Shown here piece after piece: positions 9,436 through 17,839 of a stretch of 33,519 nt of DNA (the stretch's first letter is position 1; each line of letters begins with the position of its first letter). This DNA comes from an uncultured Granulosicoccaceae bacterium (GTDB lineage: Bacteria > Pseudomonadota > Gammaproteobacteria > Granulosicoccales > Granulosicoccaceae). The DNA lies in assembly GCA_937957915.1 (NCBI GenBank), contig CALGNZ010000058.1, positions 1 through 33,519 of the forward strand, read 5' to 3'. The notes below the pieces were generated by a model. It saw nothing but the letters and a program-made list of their open reading frames with translations. It was not told the DNA's origin and ran no database searches. The translations under genes were made by a program, and so were the position numbers.

Positions 9436-10578
9436 TTATGGCATCAAATGTTCAGACAGCCGCTTTAAATCATTGCATCCAAGATTACCCAGATTAGATT
9501 CAAGATCAGCAATCAACAAATCTGCTACATGATCGCTACCCTGCTGCCCGAGTGCTGCGGCACCAAAAACAAAGGCACGACCCAGCAGCACAAATTGTGC
9601 GCCAAGTGCCAGGGCTCTGCAAATATCCAGACCTGTGCGAACACCGCTATCAAAAACGATGACACCGTCGTTACCCAGCTCGTCTGCGATGGCAGGTAAT
9701 ACTTCAATCGGTGCAGGCGCTCCGTCAAATTGTCTGCCGCCATGATTGGACACAACAACACCATCGGCACCACAGCTAATACACTGGCGTGCATCTTCTT
9801 TTCGAAGTATGCCCTTAACCAGTATCGGTCCGTCCCATTCCTTGCGAGTCTCTTCCAGGTACGACCAGTCCATCGGTCCCATGTTGGCATTCATGTATGC
9901 ACCTATCTCTGCCATGTCGGTGGAGTCGACGTATTTTTCAAGCGTACGGAAGCGGGGCAGGCCATGCGAAAGCGTAGCCATAGACCAGGCTGGTTTGATG
10001 GCGGCGCGCCAGTAGGTTTTTAAAGTACGCTTAGGCGGCACGGATACTTCAGCTCGCTTTTGTCGTTCACGACGCGACTGCGTGGTGGTGTCGGCAGTGA
10101 TGACAAGCGTCGTCATACCCGCCTCTTTGGCGCGGCTTAGTAAATCACGCCGCATAGCCGGGTCTCGCGGCGGGTATAACTGAAACCAGCCCATGCCGTT
10201 TGCCTGCGCGCCGATTGCTTCGGGCGTTTCAGTTGCCACGGTGCTCAGGCAATACGGTATTCGATAGCGTGCCGCAGTACTGGCCAGCATGGTCTCGATG
10301 CCGGGCCACATTAATCCGGTTAAACCCACCGGCGCCATGCCAAATGGCGCATTGTAGGTAACGCCAAATAGCTCTGTCGCCAGATCGAGCGGTTGACTGC
10401 CCTGCATCATGTGCGGCATCAGTTTAATATCCTGAAGCGCACTGACGTTTCGATCTATGCAGTGCTCCAGTCCGGTACCGCTATCGAGGTACTCCCAGCT
10501 GAAGTGAGGTATACGCCGTCTGGCGCGAGCGCGCAGATCGGCTATTCCGGGGTAGCGATTTTGCAGGTCATTGTTCAT
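9436..10578 (-). CDS. FMN-dependent alpha-hydroxy acid dehydrogenase (LldD/glycolate oxidase family)
   Basis: Oxidises an L-2-hydroxy acid such as lactate to the 2-oxo acid, using FMN in a TIM barrel. At 380 residues it has full length. Family elements include APFGMAPVGLTGLMWP near residue 77, the FMN-binding Lys255 in ILVKGILRKEDA, catalytic His279 and Arg282 in SNHGGRQ, and the phosphate-binding segment near 308 (DSGVRTGLDICRAL, LLGRAFVFG). The segment TADTTTQSRRERQKR replaces the more common TVDxPxxGxR, so the substrate may not be lactate. Its ATG is 5 nt after the stop of the MDR reductase gene, with no Shine-Dalgarno of its own, indicating one operon. Confidence 0.88.
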   Translation of the reverse strand: MNNDLQNRYPGIADLRARARRRIPHFSWEYLDSGTGLEHCIDRNVSALQDIKLMPHMMQGSQPLDLATELFGVTYNAPFGMAPVGLTGLMWPGIETMLASTAARYRIPYCLSTVATETPEAIGAQANGMGWFQLYPPRDPAMRRDLLSRAKEAGMTTLVITADTTTQSRRERQKRAEVSVPPKRTLKTYWRAAIKPAWSMATLSHGLPRFRTLEKYVDSTDMAEIGAYMNANMGPMDWSYLEETRKEWDGPILVKGILRKEDARQCISCGADGVVVSNHGGRQFDGAPAPIEVLPAIADELGNDGVIVFDSGVRTGLDICRALALGAQFVLLGRAFVFGAAALGQQGSDHVADLLIADLESNLGNLGCNDLKRLSEHLMP

Positions 10579-10583
10579 GGTGA

Positions 10584-11576
10584 TTACATTCGCAAAAGTA
10601 TTTTGCCATTACGACCTTCGCGGTTCGCGTGTTCGAGTGCACTGGCGATATCTGTCAGTTTGTACTCTGCTTCAACAGGTACATGCAACTCATTGTCAAG
10701 AAACTGCTGCGCAACGTTGGTATACATATCGACTACCTGTTGTCTTGTTGCGGACTGAAAAAAACCGACCAGCCAAAAACCATGCAACGAGAGGCCGTGC
10801 ACAATAGTGTGTGTCGGATGTAACATGCATGGATCGCCCGACAGAAAGCCGTAGTTAACAATCGGTGCGCCTGTGCTCAATGTATCAGCCATGCGCAGCA
10901 TTGCTTCGCCTGCGATTGCATCGATACCAAGGCGAACCTTGGCATCAGCACCAATGCGCTGACGTACAGTGTCGACCATGTTGTCTGCTTCGTTACCGTT
11001 GTCTACCACAACAACGTCTGCACCCAATGCTTCCAGTTCGGGTATAAGCTCGGCTCTGCGTACAATGTTGATACTCTTTACGCCGCGTGCCTTGCATCCC
11101 TGAATAACGTGTCGGCCAACGGCTGAGTTCGCAGCGTTTTGAATAACCCAGTCACCGGGTTCAAGCTTCGCGTAATTCTCAAGCATCAGCCAGGCAGACG
11201 GAGGGTTTGCCTTTAGCTGTGCGGCTGAAGTCCAGTCGAGCTCTTTGGGGATTTTCACAAACTGGTTGCCGTCTCCACAAACCTGCTCCGCCCAATTTGC
11301 TCTGCCCAGGCTGAGTACATGATCGCCGACCTGATATTCGTCGATACCTTCTCCGACGGCGATGACCTCGCCAGCGCCTTCGATGCCGACAAACGCAGGC
11401 AATGCATCAGGGCCGGGATAGCGGTCTTCGAAAATAAGGAGATCGGCTGGATTGATGGCGCTGGCGCGTATAGCAACATTAATCTGACCGGCTGCCGGTG
11501 GTGGTAAATCATTGGAGTCGATGCACTCGCAAGTTGTTTCCGGGCTTCCGTAGCGAACCAGCTGTATTTGTTTCAT
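10584..11576 (-). CDS. MDR-family oxidoreductase, 2-enoyl thioester reductase-like
   Basis: Zinc-free medium-chain reductase of 330 residues. The start MKQIQLVRYG at ATG 11576 fits the family; an upstream start at 11630 is unlikely. An N-terminal GroES-like domain (INPADLLIFEDRYPG) precedes the Rossmann domain, whose motif PGDWVIQNAANSAVGRHVIQ is characteristic of the MECR/ETR group that reduces trans-2-enoyl thioesters with NADPH. Zinc-binding cysteine motifs are absent. It leads a two-gene unit with the hydroxyacid dehydrogenase. Alternative: a quinone oxidoreductase of the same superfamily. Confidence 0.82.
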   Translation of the reverse strand: MKQIQLVRYGSPETTCECIDSNDLPPPAAGQINVAIRASAINPADLLIFEDRYPGPDALPAFVGIEGAGEVIAVGEGIDEYQVGDHVLSLGRANWAEQVCGDGNQFVKIPKELDWTSAAQLKANPPSAWLMLENYAKLEPGDWVIQNAANSAVGRHVIQGCKARGVKSINIVRRAELIPELEALGADVVVVDNGNEADNMVDTVRQRIGADAKVRLGIDAIAGEAMLRMADTLSTGAPIVNYGFLSGDPCMLHPTHTIVHGLSLHGFWLVGFFQSATRQQVVDMYTNVAQQFLDNELHVPVEAEYKLTDIASALEHANREGRNGKILLRM

Positions 11577-11784
11577 AGTTGTCCAGTAGACGGGTAAAAC
11601 GCCAGTATAACTGATGCGGATGCGGAGCAAAGCGGTGTTGCGCTAATCGTTAAACCGGAAATTGCCGCGGTGGTGGTGGCCGGTGTCCGTCGGCATTGCT
11701 TGGTGAGGTGAAGTACTCAGGCTTGCGATAGCGCGTATCAGAAGTGCAGGCCGGAGCTCCGGTTGGCGTTTTTTACAAGAACTC

Positions 11785-11813
11785 TTGGCTACGCGATAAA
11801 TCATTGGTATGGT
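11785..11813 (+). promoter_or_regulatory. Candidate sigma-70 promoter of the polyamine-type ABC operon
   Basis: TTGGCT at 11785-11790 and TATGGT at 11808-11813 are separated by 17 bp, each matching consensus at four of six positions. Transcription from here would give a leader of about 190 nt. The match is moderate. Confidence 0.3.
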
Positions 11814-11831
11814 GAAAAAGCGAGAATGTTA

Positions 11832-11895
11832 CCGGGCGCTTGCCCGGGCCTGTGATACACGGGTCTCACACAATTGAGGTGAATTTATTCGCCTC
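11832..11895 (+). promoter_or_regulatory. Two hairpins in the 5' leader of the ABC operon
   Basis: CCGGGC-GCTT-GCCCGG at 11832-11847 is a perfect 6-bp stem. GAGGTGAA-TTTA-TTCGCCTC at 11876-11895 is an 8-bp stem with one G-U pair. A 29-codon open frame (11898-11987) follows and ends 20 nt before the binding-protein start. These could be control elements of the leader, but no known riboswitch is recognised. Confidence 0.35.
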
Positions 11896-12007
11896 ATATG
11901 CAGGAGCGGCACGCTGTCACTGGCTGCACTTGTGTTCATGCGATTGTGCGGAAGGCTGTACAGGTTTTTGATACTCGTTCAGAGTAACTAAACGGAGGAA
12001 TACCAAT

Positions 12008-13075
12008 ATGCAACTAAGTATTCAGATACGACACGCCCTGGCAGGCACCGCGGCGGTGCTGCTCTTGGCTGGCACCGCAGTGGCTGAACCTATCACGGTT
12101 GTCTCATGGGGTGGTACCTATGGTGCTGCACAGGACAATGCACTGTTCAATGATGCATCCAAAAATACCGGTATCGAAATAATTCGCGAGTCAGGTGCCA
12201 GCATGTCGAAGACCTGTCTGCAGGTAGAGTCAGGGTCGGTTACCTGGGATCTGGTAGTCTCCGGTTCCGGTGGTGCTGCAAATGCTGCCGCTAAAGGCTG
12301 TCTCGAACCCATCGACTACAGCGTGGTCGACGTGTCTGATTTTTATCCCAACCTTTATACAGACTACTGCGTTGGCTCCGACGTATTTGCCACGGTCATG
12401 GCATGGAATACAGACAAGTATGGCGAGCCGGGCAGCGAGGGTGCTCCGCAAAACTGGGCTGACTTTTTCGATGCTGAAAAATTTCCGGGAACCAGAGCCT
12501 ACCGCGCAAACAATGTTGATGGCGCGCTCGAGCCGGCGTTGATGGCAGATGGTGTGGCGCCTGAAGATGTCTACGAGGTACTTTCCACTCGTGAGGGGAT
12601 GGAAAGAGCCATTAACAAGATTCGTGAGCTAAAGCCGCATATAGCCGTATTCTGGGGGTCAGGTGCGCAACAGGCGCAGTTGATGAAAGACGCGGAAGTC
12701 GATATGACCACCGGCTGGAACGGCCGCTTCGATAACGCCAAAAAAGATGGCGCCAAGGTGGGTTATACGCTGAAACAGGCACTGCTCGACTACGACTGTT
12801 TTGCGATGCCCAAAGGAGCGCCAAACAAGGATGTGGCAATGAAATTTCTGGCTGAAATCTCCAAGGCCGAGTACCAGGCAAATCTGCCTTTCCATATCAC
12901 ATACGGGCCAACGAATAAAAAGGCCTATGAAGTGACTACCGCGTCAAAGGAGCTGATTGAGTCGCTGCCTTCGCATCCGTCAAATGTACCGATGATGCTG
13001 CCAGTGCAACTTGACTGGTATGCAAAGCATCGCGAGGAAGCCCTTGAGCTCTACATGGAGCTTATGAGCGAGTAG
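12008..13075 (+). CDS. Periplasmic substrate-binding protein, PotD/PotF family
   Basis: Captures the ligand for the importer encoded downstream. The first ~26 residues form a Sec signal peptide (AGTAAVLLLAGTAVA, cleavage before EP). The mature protein starts ITVVSWGGTYGAAQ, the usual opening of polyamine-family binding proteins, and continues with the two-lobe fold (WDLVVSGSGG, MAWNTDKYG, TGWNGRFDNAKKDG). The length of 355 residues is typical. Spermidine/putrescine is the default family ligand, but related proteins bind other amines or amino-acid derivatives, so the ligand is not certain. An excellent Shine-Dalgarno (GGAGG) precedes ATG 12008. Confidence 0.88.
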   Translation: MQLSIQIRHALAGTAAVLLLAGTAVAEPITVVSWGGTYGAAQDNALFNDASKNTGIEIIRESGASMSKTCLQVESGSVTWDLVVSGSGGAANAAAKGCLEPIDYSVVDVSDFYPNLYTDYCVGSDVFATVMAWNTDKYGEPGSEGAPQNWADFFDAEKFPGTRAYRANNVDGALEPALMADGVAPEDVYEVLSTREGMERAINKIRELKPHIAVFWGSGAQQAQLMKDAEVDMTTGWNGRFDNAKKDGAKVGYTLKQALLDYDCFAMPKGAPNKDVAMKFLAEISKAEYQANLPFHITYGPTNKKAYEVTTASKELIESLPSHPSNVPMMLPVQLDWYAKHREEALELYMELMSE

Positions 13076-13101
13076 CACAGAGGTTACTTGCGTTAGTTAC
13101 T

Positions 13102-13137
13102 AGCTCTCGTCCGGCTTGCTGGCGAGAGCTTTTTTTT
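13102..13137 (+). terminator. Intrinsic terminator between binding-protein and ATPase genes
   Basis: AGCTCTCG (13102-13109) and CGAGAGCT (13123-13130) form an 8-bp stem followed by an eight-T run. It lies inside the operon, so it probably lets only part of transcription continue and keeps the binding protein in excess over the transporter. Confidence 0.85.
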
Positions 13138-13173
13138 ACCTGAAAACCAGCTAAAAACGGTATAAGCGAATTC

Positions 13174-14337
13174 ATGTCACTGGACCATTCATCCGATAGC
13201 GCACTGCCTATAAAAATTAGTGGATTAACTAAAAAGTATGGGGATATGTACGCTCTGGACGCTGTTGATCTCGATATAAAAAGCGGAGAGTTTCTGACGC
13301 TGCTGGGGCCATCGGGCTCAGGCAAGACGACACTGTTAATGGCCATAGCGGGTTTTAATCGACCTGATGCCGGGAGTATTCGATTTGCCGATCAGGAAAT
13401 GATTCTGTATCCGCCGCATCGCAGAGAGGTGGGCATGGTGTTTCAAAGTTATGCGTTGTTTCCGCATATGACAGTGGCCGAAAACATCGCGTTCCCGCTA
13501 AAGCTGCGTAAAGTATCGGTTGAAGAATGCGCTCTCCGCGTTGAAGAGGCGTTGCAGACCGTGCAGCTCGATGGTCTTGGGGCACGCAACATTGATCAGC
13601 TGTCTGGCGGTCAAAGACAGCGGGTGGCGCTGGCGCGCGCATTTGTATTTCGACCACGAATTCTGTTGATGGATGAGCCGCTTTCTGCGCTTGATAAAAA
13701 ACTCAGAGAGCGTATGCAAATAGAGCTCAAACAATTGCATCGGCAACTGGGTGTGACGACAGTCTACGTTACCCACGATCAGCGAGAGGCGCTAACCATG
13801 TCTGACCGCATAGCGGTTATTAACCATGGCAAGCTGGTGCAGGTAGACACCCCTGAGGCAATTTATAATGCGCCGGCCAATGCTTTTGTTGCAGACTTTA
13901 TCGGTGAATCGACATTGCTGCCACTCAGCCTCGGTGGTGGTGATCAGTTGTATTTTGGTGATCAATCAATTGCCACTGTGCAGGCCGCGGTATCAGCGCA
14001 GGGTGGCACTGAGAACAATCAAGGATGGTCGCTGGTGGTTCGACCAGAGCGCTTGCTGGTGCTCGACAAAAACTCAAGTTCGTCTCAGCCATTGATTAAT
14101 GGTTTTGCGTTTGACGGCATCGTGTTTGGCGGCACCATTCGCGAGTCGGTATTTCAGGGGGAATCTGCATTCCTGATCGTCGCGCTTGCATCGGGTGCCG
14201 ATTCCTCTGGAGTCGATGTTGCGGTGAGGTTCAGCACTGGCAAGGCGGCCAATATCGAAAGTCTTGCAAACGGTCAGCAAATTGAGCTGGGTTTGCACCG
14301 TGAGGATGTCATTGTCATTCCACAGGAAGCAGACTAA
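13174..14337 (+). CDS. ABC transporter ATP-binding protein, PotA-like
   Basis: Cytoplasmic ATPase of a binding-protein-dependent importer, 387 residues. Walker A is GPSGSGKTT near residue 49, the Q-loop is VFQSYALFPHMT, the ABC signature is LSGGQRQRVALARA near 143, Walker B is ILLMDEPLSALD near 166 and the switch His is in YVTHDQREALT. A C-terminal regulatory TOBE-type region follows (WSLVVRPERLLVL). The stop overlaps the next start (TAATG), so the first permease is translationally coupled. It sits just after the intercistronic terminator and probably needs readthrough. Confidence 0.93.
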   Translation: MSLDHSSDSALPIKISGLTKKYGDMYALDAVDLDIKSGEFLTLLGPSGSGKTTLLMAIAGFNRPDAGSIRFADQEMILYPPHRREVGMVFQSYALFPHMTVAENIAFPLKLRKVSVEECALRVEEALQTVQLDGLGARNIDQLSGGQRQRVALARAFVFRPRILLMDEPLSALDKKLRERMQIELKQLHRQLGVTTVYVTHDQREALTMSDRIAVINHGKLVQVDTPEAIYNAPANAFVADFIGESTLLPLSLGGGDQLYFGDQSIATVQAAVSAQGGTENNQGWSLVVRPERLLVLDKNSSSSQPLINGFAFDGIVFGGTIRESVFQGESAFLIVALASGADSSGVDVAVRFSTGKAANIESLANGQQIELGLHREDVIVIPQEAD

Positions 14338-15233
14338 TGGCGGCATCTGCAGGTTCACGGCTCAAACATGCTGACGCACTAAAAAGGCAAAACAGGCTTG
14401 AGCAGTGGACGCTTTTGGGGCTGGCGGCACCTGCGCTGGTCGTTATTGTGCTGGTTGTTTTAATACCGGTTGGCTGGTTATTTTATTTGTCGTTTCTCGG
14501 TGGTGATGGCCAGTTCTCGCTTGAGAACTATCAGAAAATGCTCAAATACAAATCCTATGCCCGCACCTTCATGACCACGTTTCAGGTGAGTATTTTAACG
14601 ACTTTGATTTGTATATTAATTGGTTATCCGCTGGCCTATTTTCTGGCGCAGTTACCCAATCGAATTGCCGGCTTGTTTATGTTAACCGTGCTGTTGCCTT
14701 TCTGGACATCCTTACTGGTGCGAACCTACGCGTGGCTGGTGTTATTGCAGCGCAAGGGCATTTTGAATGATTTTGCTATTCAGATTGGCCTATGGGATTC
14801 ACCGGTAAAGCTGGTACATAACATGACAGGCACGTTGATCGGCATGGCCCACATTATGTTGCCGTTTCTGGTGCTGCCACTCTACAACGCCATGAAAAAG
14901 ATTGACCGCGATCTAATGCAGGCGGCATCGAATCTGGGGGCAACACCGACCAGAGCTTTCTGGCAGATTTACTTCCCGCTGTCGATGCCGGGGATGGTTG
15001 CAGGTTCACTCATTGTGTTTGTACTGTGCCTGGGCTTTTATGTGACACCCGCAGTGTTGGGCGGTGGACGTGTGATTATGGTTGCCACACAAATAACGGC
15101 CATCCTCGAAAACCAGTATGACTGGGGTGCTGCCAGTGCGCTCGGGGTAGTTTTGCTGGTGGCGACAATACTGGTATTGATACTGGCGTCGCGGCTGTTC
15201 AAGCTTGACTCTGCATTATTCGGGAAGGGTTAA
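14337..15233 (+). CDS. ABC transporter permease, PotB-like
   Basis: Inner-membrane permease of 298 residues with about six helices. The conserved ABC coupling loop is LMQAASNLGATPTRAFWQIYFPLSMPG near residue 200, including the EAA-like pattern AASNLGA. The first helix is ALVVIVLVVLIPVGWLFYLS. It forms a heterodimeric channel with the next gene product. It overlaps the ATPase stop by one base. Confidence 0.93.
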   Translation: MAASAGSRLKHADALKRQNRLEQWTLLGLAAPALVVIVLVVLIPVGWLFYLSFLGGDGQFSLENYQKMLKYKSYARTFMTTFQVSILTTLICILIGYPLAYFLAQLPNRIAGLFMLTVLLPFWTSLLVRTYAWLVLLQRKGILNDFAIQIGLWDSPVKLVHNMTGTLIGMAHIMLPFLVLPLYNAMKKIDRDLMQAASNLGATPTRAFWQIYFPLSMPGMVAGSLIVFVLCLGFYVTPAVLGGGRVIMVATQITAILENQYDWGAASALGVVLLVATILVLILASRLFKLDSALFGKG

Positions 15234-15271
15234 CTGATGACTAGCCCAGGCTGTCAGGCAAGGTTAAAACA

Positions 15272-16093
15272 ATGAGCTGGTTAAACAAAGCTGCATCTGA
15301 CACACAGATCACGCACCGCAGTCGCCTGTGGCTCTATTGCCTGGCCACCGTCATTATGCTGTTGCTGGTGATCCCCACTTTTATTGTGATCCCCATGTCG
15401 TTCTCGGATTCTCAGTATCTGGAGTTTCCGCCGAAGGTGTGGTCGCTTCGATGGTACGAAGAGTACATTGGTTCAGCCAAGTGGATGCGGGCAACGGCTA
15501 CTTCATTAAAGATTGCTGTGTTGACCATGCTGGTTGCAACCCCGCTTGGCACCATGGCTGCCTACGCGCTGTTTGTGTCCGGGCACAGAGCGGCGCGTGC
15601 GGTGTTTGTGTTGTTAATAACGCCAATGATTGTGCCGGTCATATTGATCGCGATCGGTACCTTTTACGCCTTTGGTAAAATGGGATTGAACAATTCAATT
15701 ACCGGTTTGGTGCTTGCGCATACGGCGCTGGCCACTCCATTGGTGATGATTGTAATAACCGCGGCACTGCGCTCTTACGATCTTGATCAGGAGCGTGTCG
15801 CACGTAGCCTGGGCGCAACCCGACTGCAGGCGTTTTTCGTTATCACGTTACCGCAGATAAAGTTCTCGGTTATCACGTCGGCGCTGCTGGCATTTCTGAC
15901 TTCATTTGATGAAGTGATCGTGTCGATTTTTGTGTCGGGAGGTAAAACGGCGACATTAACCAAGCACATGTTCAGCGCATTGCGAGACTATATTGACCCG
16001 ACCATAGCTGCAATCTCCACCATTATGGTGTTGATTTCAACAATCCTGTTGCTGGTTACCCAGCGTATCGGGTCGCGTAAAAAGCCTGATTAG
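15272..16093 (+). CDS. ABC transporter permease, PotC-like
   Basis: Second inner-membrane permease, 273 residues, about six helices. The coupling loop is RVARSLGATRLQAFFVITLPQIK near residue 175, followed by the family phrase LLAFLTSFDEVIVSIFVSG. It starts 38 nt after the first permease, and its stop codon is the first of several in-frame TAGs created by a 9-bp tandem repeat. Confidence 0.93.
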   Translation: MSWLNKAASDTQITHRSRLWLYCLATVIMLLLVIPTFIVIPMSFSDSQYLEFPPKVWSLRWYEEYIGSAKWMRATATSLKIAVLTMLVATPLGTMAAYALFVSGHRAARAVFVLLITPMIVPVILIAIGTFYAFGKMGLNNSITGLVLAHTALATPLVMIVITAALRSYDLDQERVARSLGATRLQAFFVITLPQIKFSVITSALLAFLTSFDEVIVSIFVSGGKTATLTKHMFSALRDYIDPTIAAISTIMVLISTILLLVTQRIGSRKKPD

Positions 16094-16116
16094 CCTGATT
16101 AGCCTGATTAGCCTGG
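16083..16116 (+). repeat. Tandem 9-bp repeat at the end of the permease gene
   Basis: AGCCTGATT occurs at 16083, 16092 and 16101, followed by a partial unit. Each unit junction places TAG in the permease frame, so the gene has repeated in-frame stops and copy-number change cannot extend the protein. Confidence 0.85.
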
Positions 16117-16329
16117 TAGCCAGTTCCCTTTTCGCACCTGACACAAACCTGGTGTTGTTTTACGTTCGCTCACGTCGTGTGCGTTGACTGCCTCGTAGCC
16201 TCCGCGAGCCGGCAAAACAGAATTGTTTATCTATTCGTTATAAATTTGTGAAGGTTGGAATTCTCCAGTTCCTATACTCGCTGCTCGTGGATCAATCCGA
16301 TTCCACTATCTCAATACCGCGAGGAATTT

Positions 16330-17082
16330 ATGATCAAAAATGTAACTGGTGCCATTCTGGCAGGCGTTCTGTTAGCAAGCGTTCAGGCTGTAAGTGCCTC
16401 TGACAACCGTTTCCCCTATTGCGTATCCCCCGATAGTGACAGCGATGGTGACGGTTATGGTTGGGAAAACGAACAGACTTGTCTGGTTTCAACGGATAGT
16501 GGAGCCAGTTACACAGTCTCCGTTCAGAACCTCACTTATCATCAGGTGTTTTCACCGATTATTGCTGTGACTCATGATGCCAGTATCTCACTGCTCCAGG
16601 CTGGTGAGGCAGCGGGCGAGGGCATCACTGCAATAGCTGAGGGTGGTGATACCTCAATACTGGAAGCAGAGCTCGATGGCGTTGCGCAGGTCGGCGGGGT
16701 AGCTACCAGCGGTGGTCCGGTACCCTTTGCCCAGCATGCATCATTTGAAGTCACCGGAACACCGGGTCAGGTTATAAGCGTTGTTTCAATGCTGGTAAAT
16801 ACCAATGATGCACTGATGGTCGTTAATTCCATTGCTCTGCCTTCAGACAGTGGTGACTATGTAAAAACCTATGCGGTAGCCTATGACGCCGGTACTGAAA
16901 CTAACGATGAAATCTGCGCTCACATTCCAGGCCCGGCTTGTGGCGGAGTGGGTGGATCACCTGATGATGACGGTGAAGGCTTCATTCACGTGCACCGTGG
17001 TCTGCAGGGTGTTGGTGACCTGAATGCCGCTCAGCAAGACTGGCGCAACCCGGTTGCAGCAGTCACTATTACCCGTAACTGA
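16330..17082 (+). CDS. Secreted spondin-domain protein
   Basis: A 250-residue protein with a signal peptide (GAILAGVLLASVQAVSA, cleavage before SDN), so it is exported. The main body from about residue 55 (YTVSVQNLTYHQVFSPIIAV) to the end (NPVAAVTITRN) matches the bacterial Spondin_N domain, including HASFEVTGTPGQVISVVSML and the C-terminal GFIHVHRGL. Before it lies an Asp-rich segment, DSDSDGDGYGWENE, resembling a calcium-binding thrombospondin-type-3/dockerin loop. ATG 16330 has a GAGGAA Shine-Dalgarno; an upstream start at 16255 lacks one. The function of bacterial spondin proteins is not established; adhesion or surface binding is a guess. Confidence 0.8.
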   Translation: MIKNVTGAILAGVLLASVQAVSASDNRFPYCVSPDSDSDGDGYGWENEQTCLVSTDSGASYTVSVQNLTYHQVFSPIIAVTHDASISLLQAGEAAGEGITAIAEGGDTSILEAELDGVAQVGGVATSGGPVPFAQHASFEVTGTPGQVISVVSMLVNTNDALMVVNSIALPSDSGDYVKTYAVAYDAGTETNDEICAHIPGPACGGVGGSPDDDGEGFIHVHRGLQGVGDLNAAQQDWRNPVAAVTITRN

Positions 17083-17100
17083 TTGCTGAAGGAGTTGTAT

Positions 17101-17124
17101 GGCGCCTTCCTGAAGGAGGGCGCC
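17101..17124 (+). terminator. Hairpin after the spondin gene
   Basis: GGCGCCTTCCT and AGGAGGGCGCC form an 11-bp stem with one G-U pair and a tiny loop, 18 nt after the stop. No U-run follows, so it may be a 3' stabilising hairpin rather than a true terminator. It lies between convergent genes. Confidence 0.5.
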
Positions 17125-17178
17125 ACATGAGTTTGTGGATGCAGTGTTGATTCTGAACTGCTGTATGCCGAAGCAAAT

Positions 17179-17736
17179 TTACCTATTTTGCAGAGGCAGG
17201 GCTTTTACCATATAGAATGTCGATGAATTCGATTGTGCATCAACGACGCTAAAGCCAAGCCCTCTGTACACATGCAGTGCGGCGTGGTTCGATTTGAAGA
17301 CCTTCAGGCTGACTTGCCGACCGCATCGCTGCTCTGCAAGTTCGATGAGCTTTTTACAAAACCTGCGACCGTATCCGGCGCCCTGTCGGCCAGGTGCAAT
17401 TATTATCCTCGCTAAATGATAGTTATGCTGGTCAATGTGAAGTAGCTGGCCAAAACCGATGATGCTCTCCTGGTCGTGATAGTCGTCCCTGTCGCTATGG
17501 CCCGTGCCATTATGACCTGCGCCGCTATGACCCGTCTCGCTAAACGCCGTGCCGCTGAAATCTTCACTGATGCAAACAAACGAATTTGATTCTGAAAACG
17601 ATATTTGCTTTTTAAGTAGTGCAGTACCGATGGGGTAGGTGACGGCAGGGCCTGCCCATCGAACACAGGCATCCTTTGAGTCAATCCAGTTGACTACAAT
17701 GTTGATATCTTCAGCAGTGGCGGGCAATATTTTCAT
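17179..17736 (-). CDS. GNAT-family N-acetyltransferase with a repeat-expanded loop
   Basis: A 185-residue acetyltransferase. The acetyl-CoA binding motif A is RIIAPGRQGAGYGRRFCKKL near residue 125, and the C-terminal VFKSNHAALHVYRGLGF is the classical motif B region. The substrate is unknown. The start MKILPATAEDI at 17736 matches family N-termini; an upstream TTG is unlikely. The central loop contains three tandem units of the type x-x-G-H-S/N (TGHSGAGHNGTGHS), encoded by 15-bp repeats, between the first strands and motif A. It is convergent with the spondin gene. Confidence 0.8.
   Translation of the reverse strand: MKILPATAEDINIVVNWIDSKDACVRWAGPAVTYPIGTALLKKQISFSESNSFVCISEDFSGTAFSETGHSGAGHNGTGHSDRDDYHDQESIIGFGQLLHIDQHNYHLARIIIAPGRQGAGYGRRFCKKLIELAEQRCGRQVSLKVFKSNHAALHVYRGLGFSVVDAQSNSSTFYMVKALPLQNR
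17494..17538. repeat. Three tandem 15-bp units inside a GNAT gene
   Basis: Units at 17494-17508, 17509-17523 and 17524-17538 follow GCTATGACCCGTCTC with several changes. They encode five-residue Gly-His repeats and preserve the frame. Confidence 0.75.
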
Positions 17737-17805
17737 TGTTCGTGACTGTTGCAACCAGAGCGTGGAGCACAAGATTGTGCTTCCTCGTGCTCAATGAGTG
17801 GATCC

Positions 17806-17833
17806 TTGAAAATGCCGGGTAAGTCACTATAGT
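17806..17833 (+). promoter_or_regulatory. Promoter giving a leaderless zinc-ribbon mRNA
   Basis: TTGAAA at 17806-17811 and TATAGT at 17828-17833 are 16 bp apart. The expected start site is 7 bases past the -10 box, at the A of ATG 17840, leaving no leader. The absence of a Shine-Dalgarno agrees. Confidence 0.55.
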
Positions 17834-17839
17834 TCGCAA

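Noticed and set aside
11751..11774. CCGGAGCTCCGG palindrome followed by TTTTTT
   Set aside because: The T-run is separated from the stem by several bases and no plus-strand gene precedes it, so it was not called a terminator.
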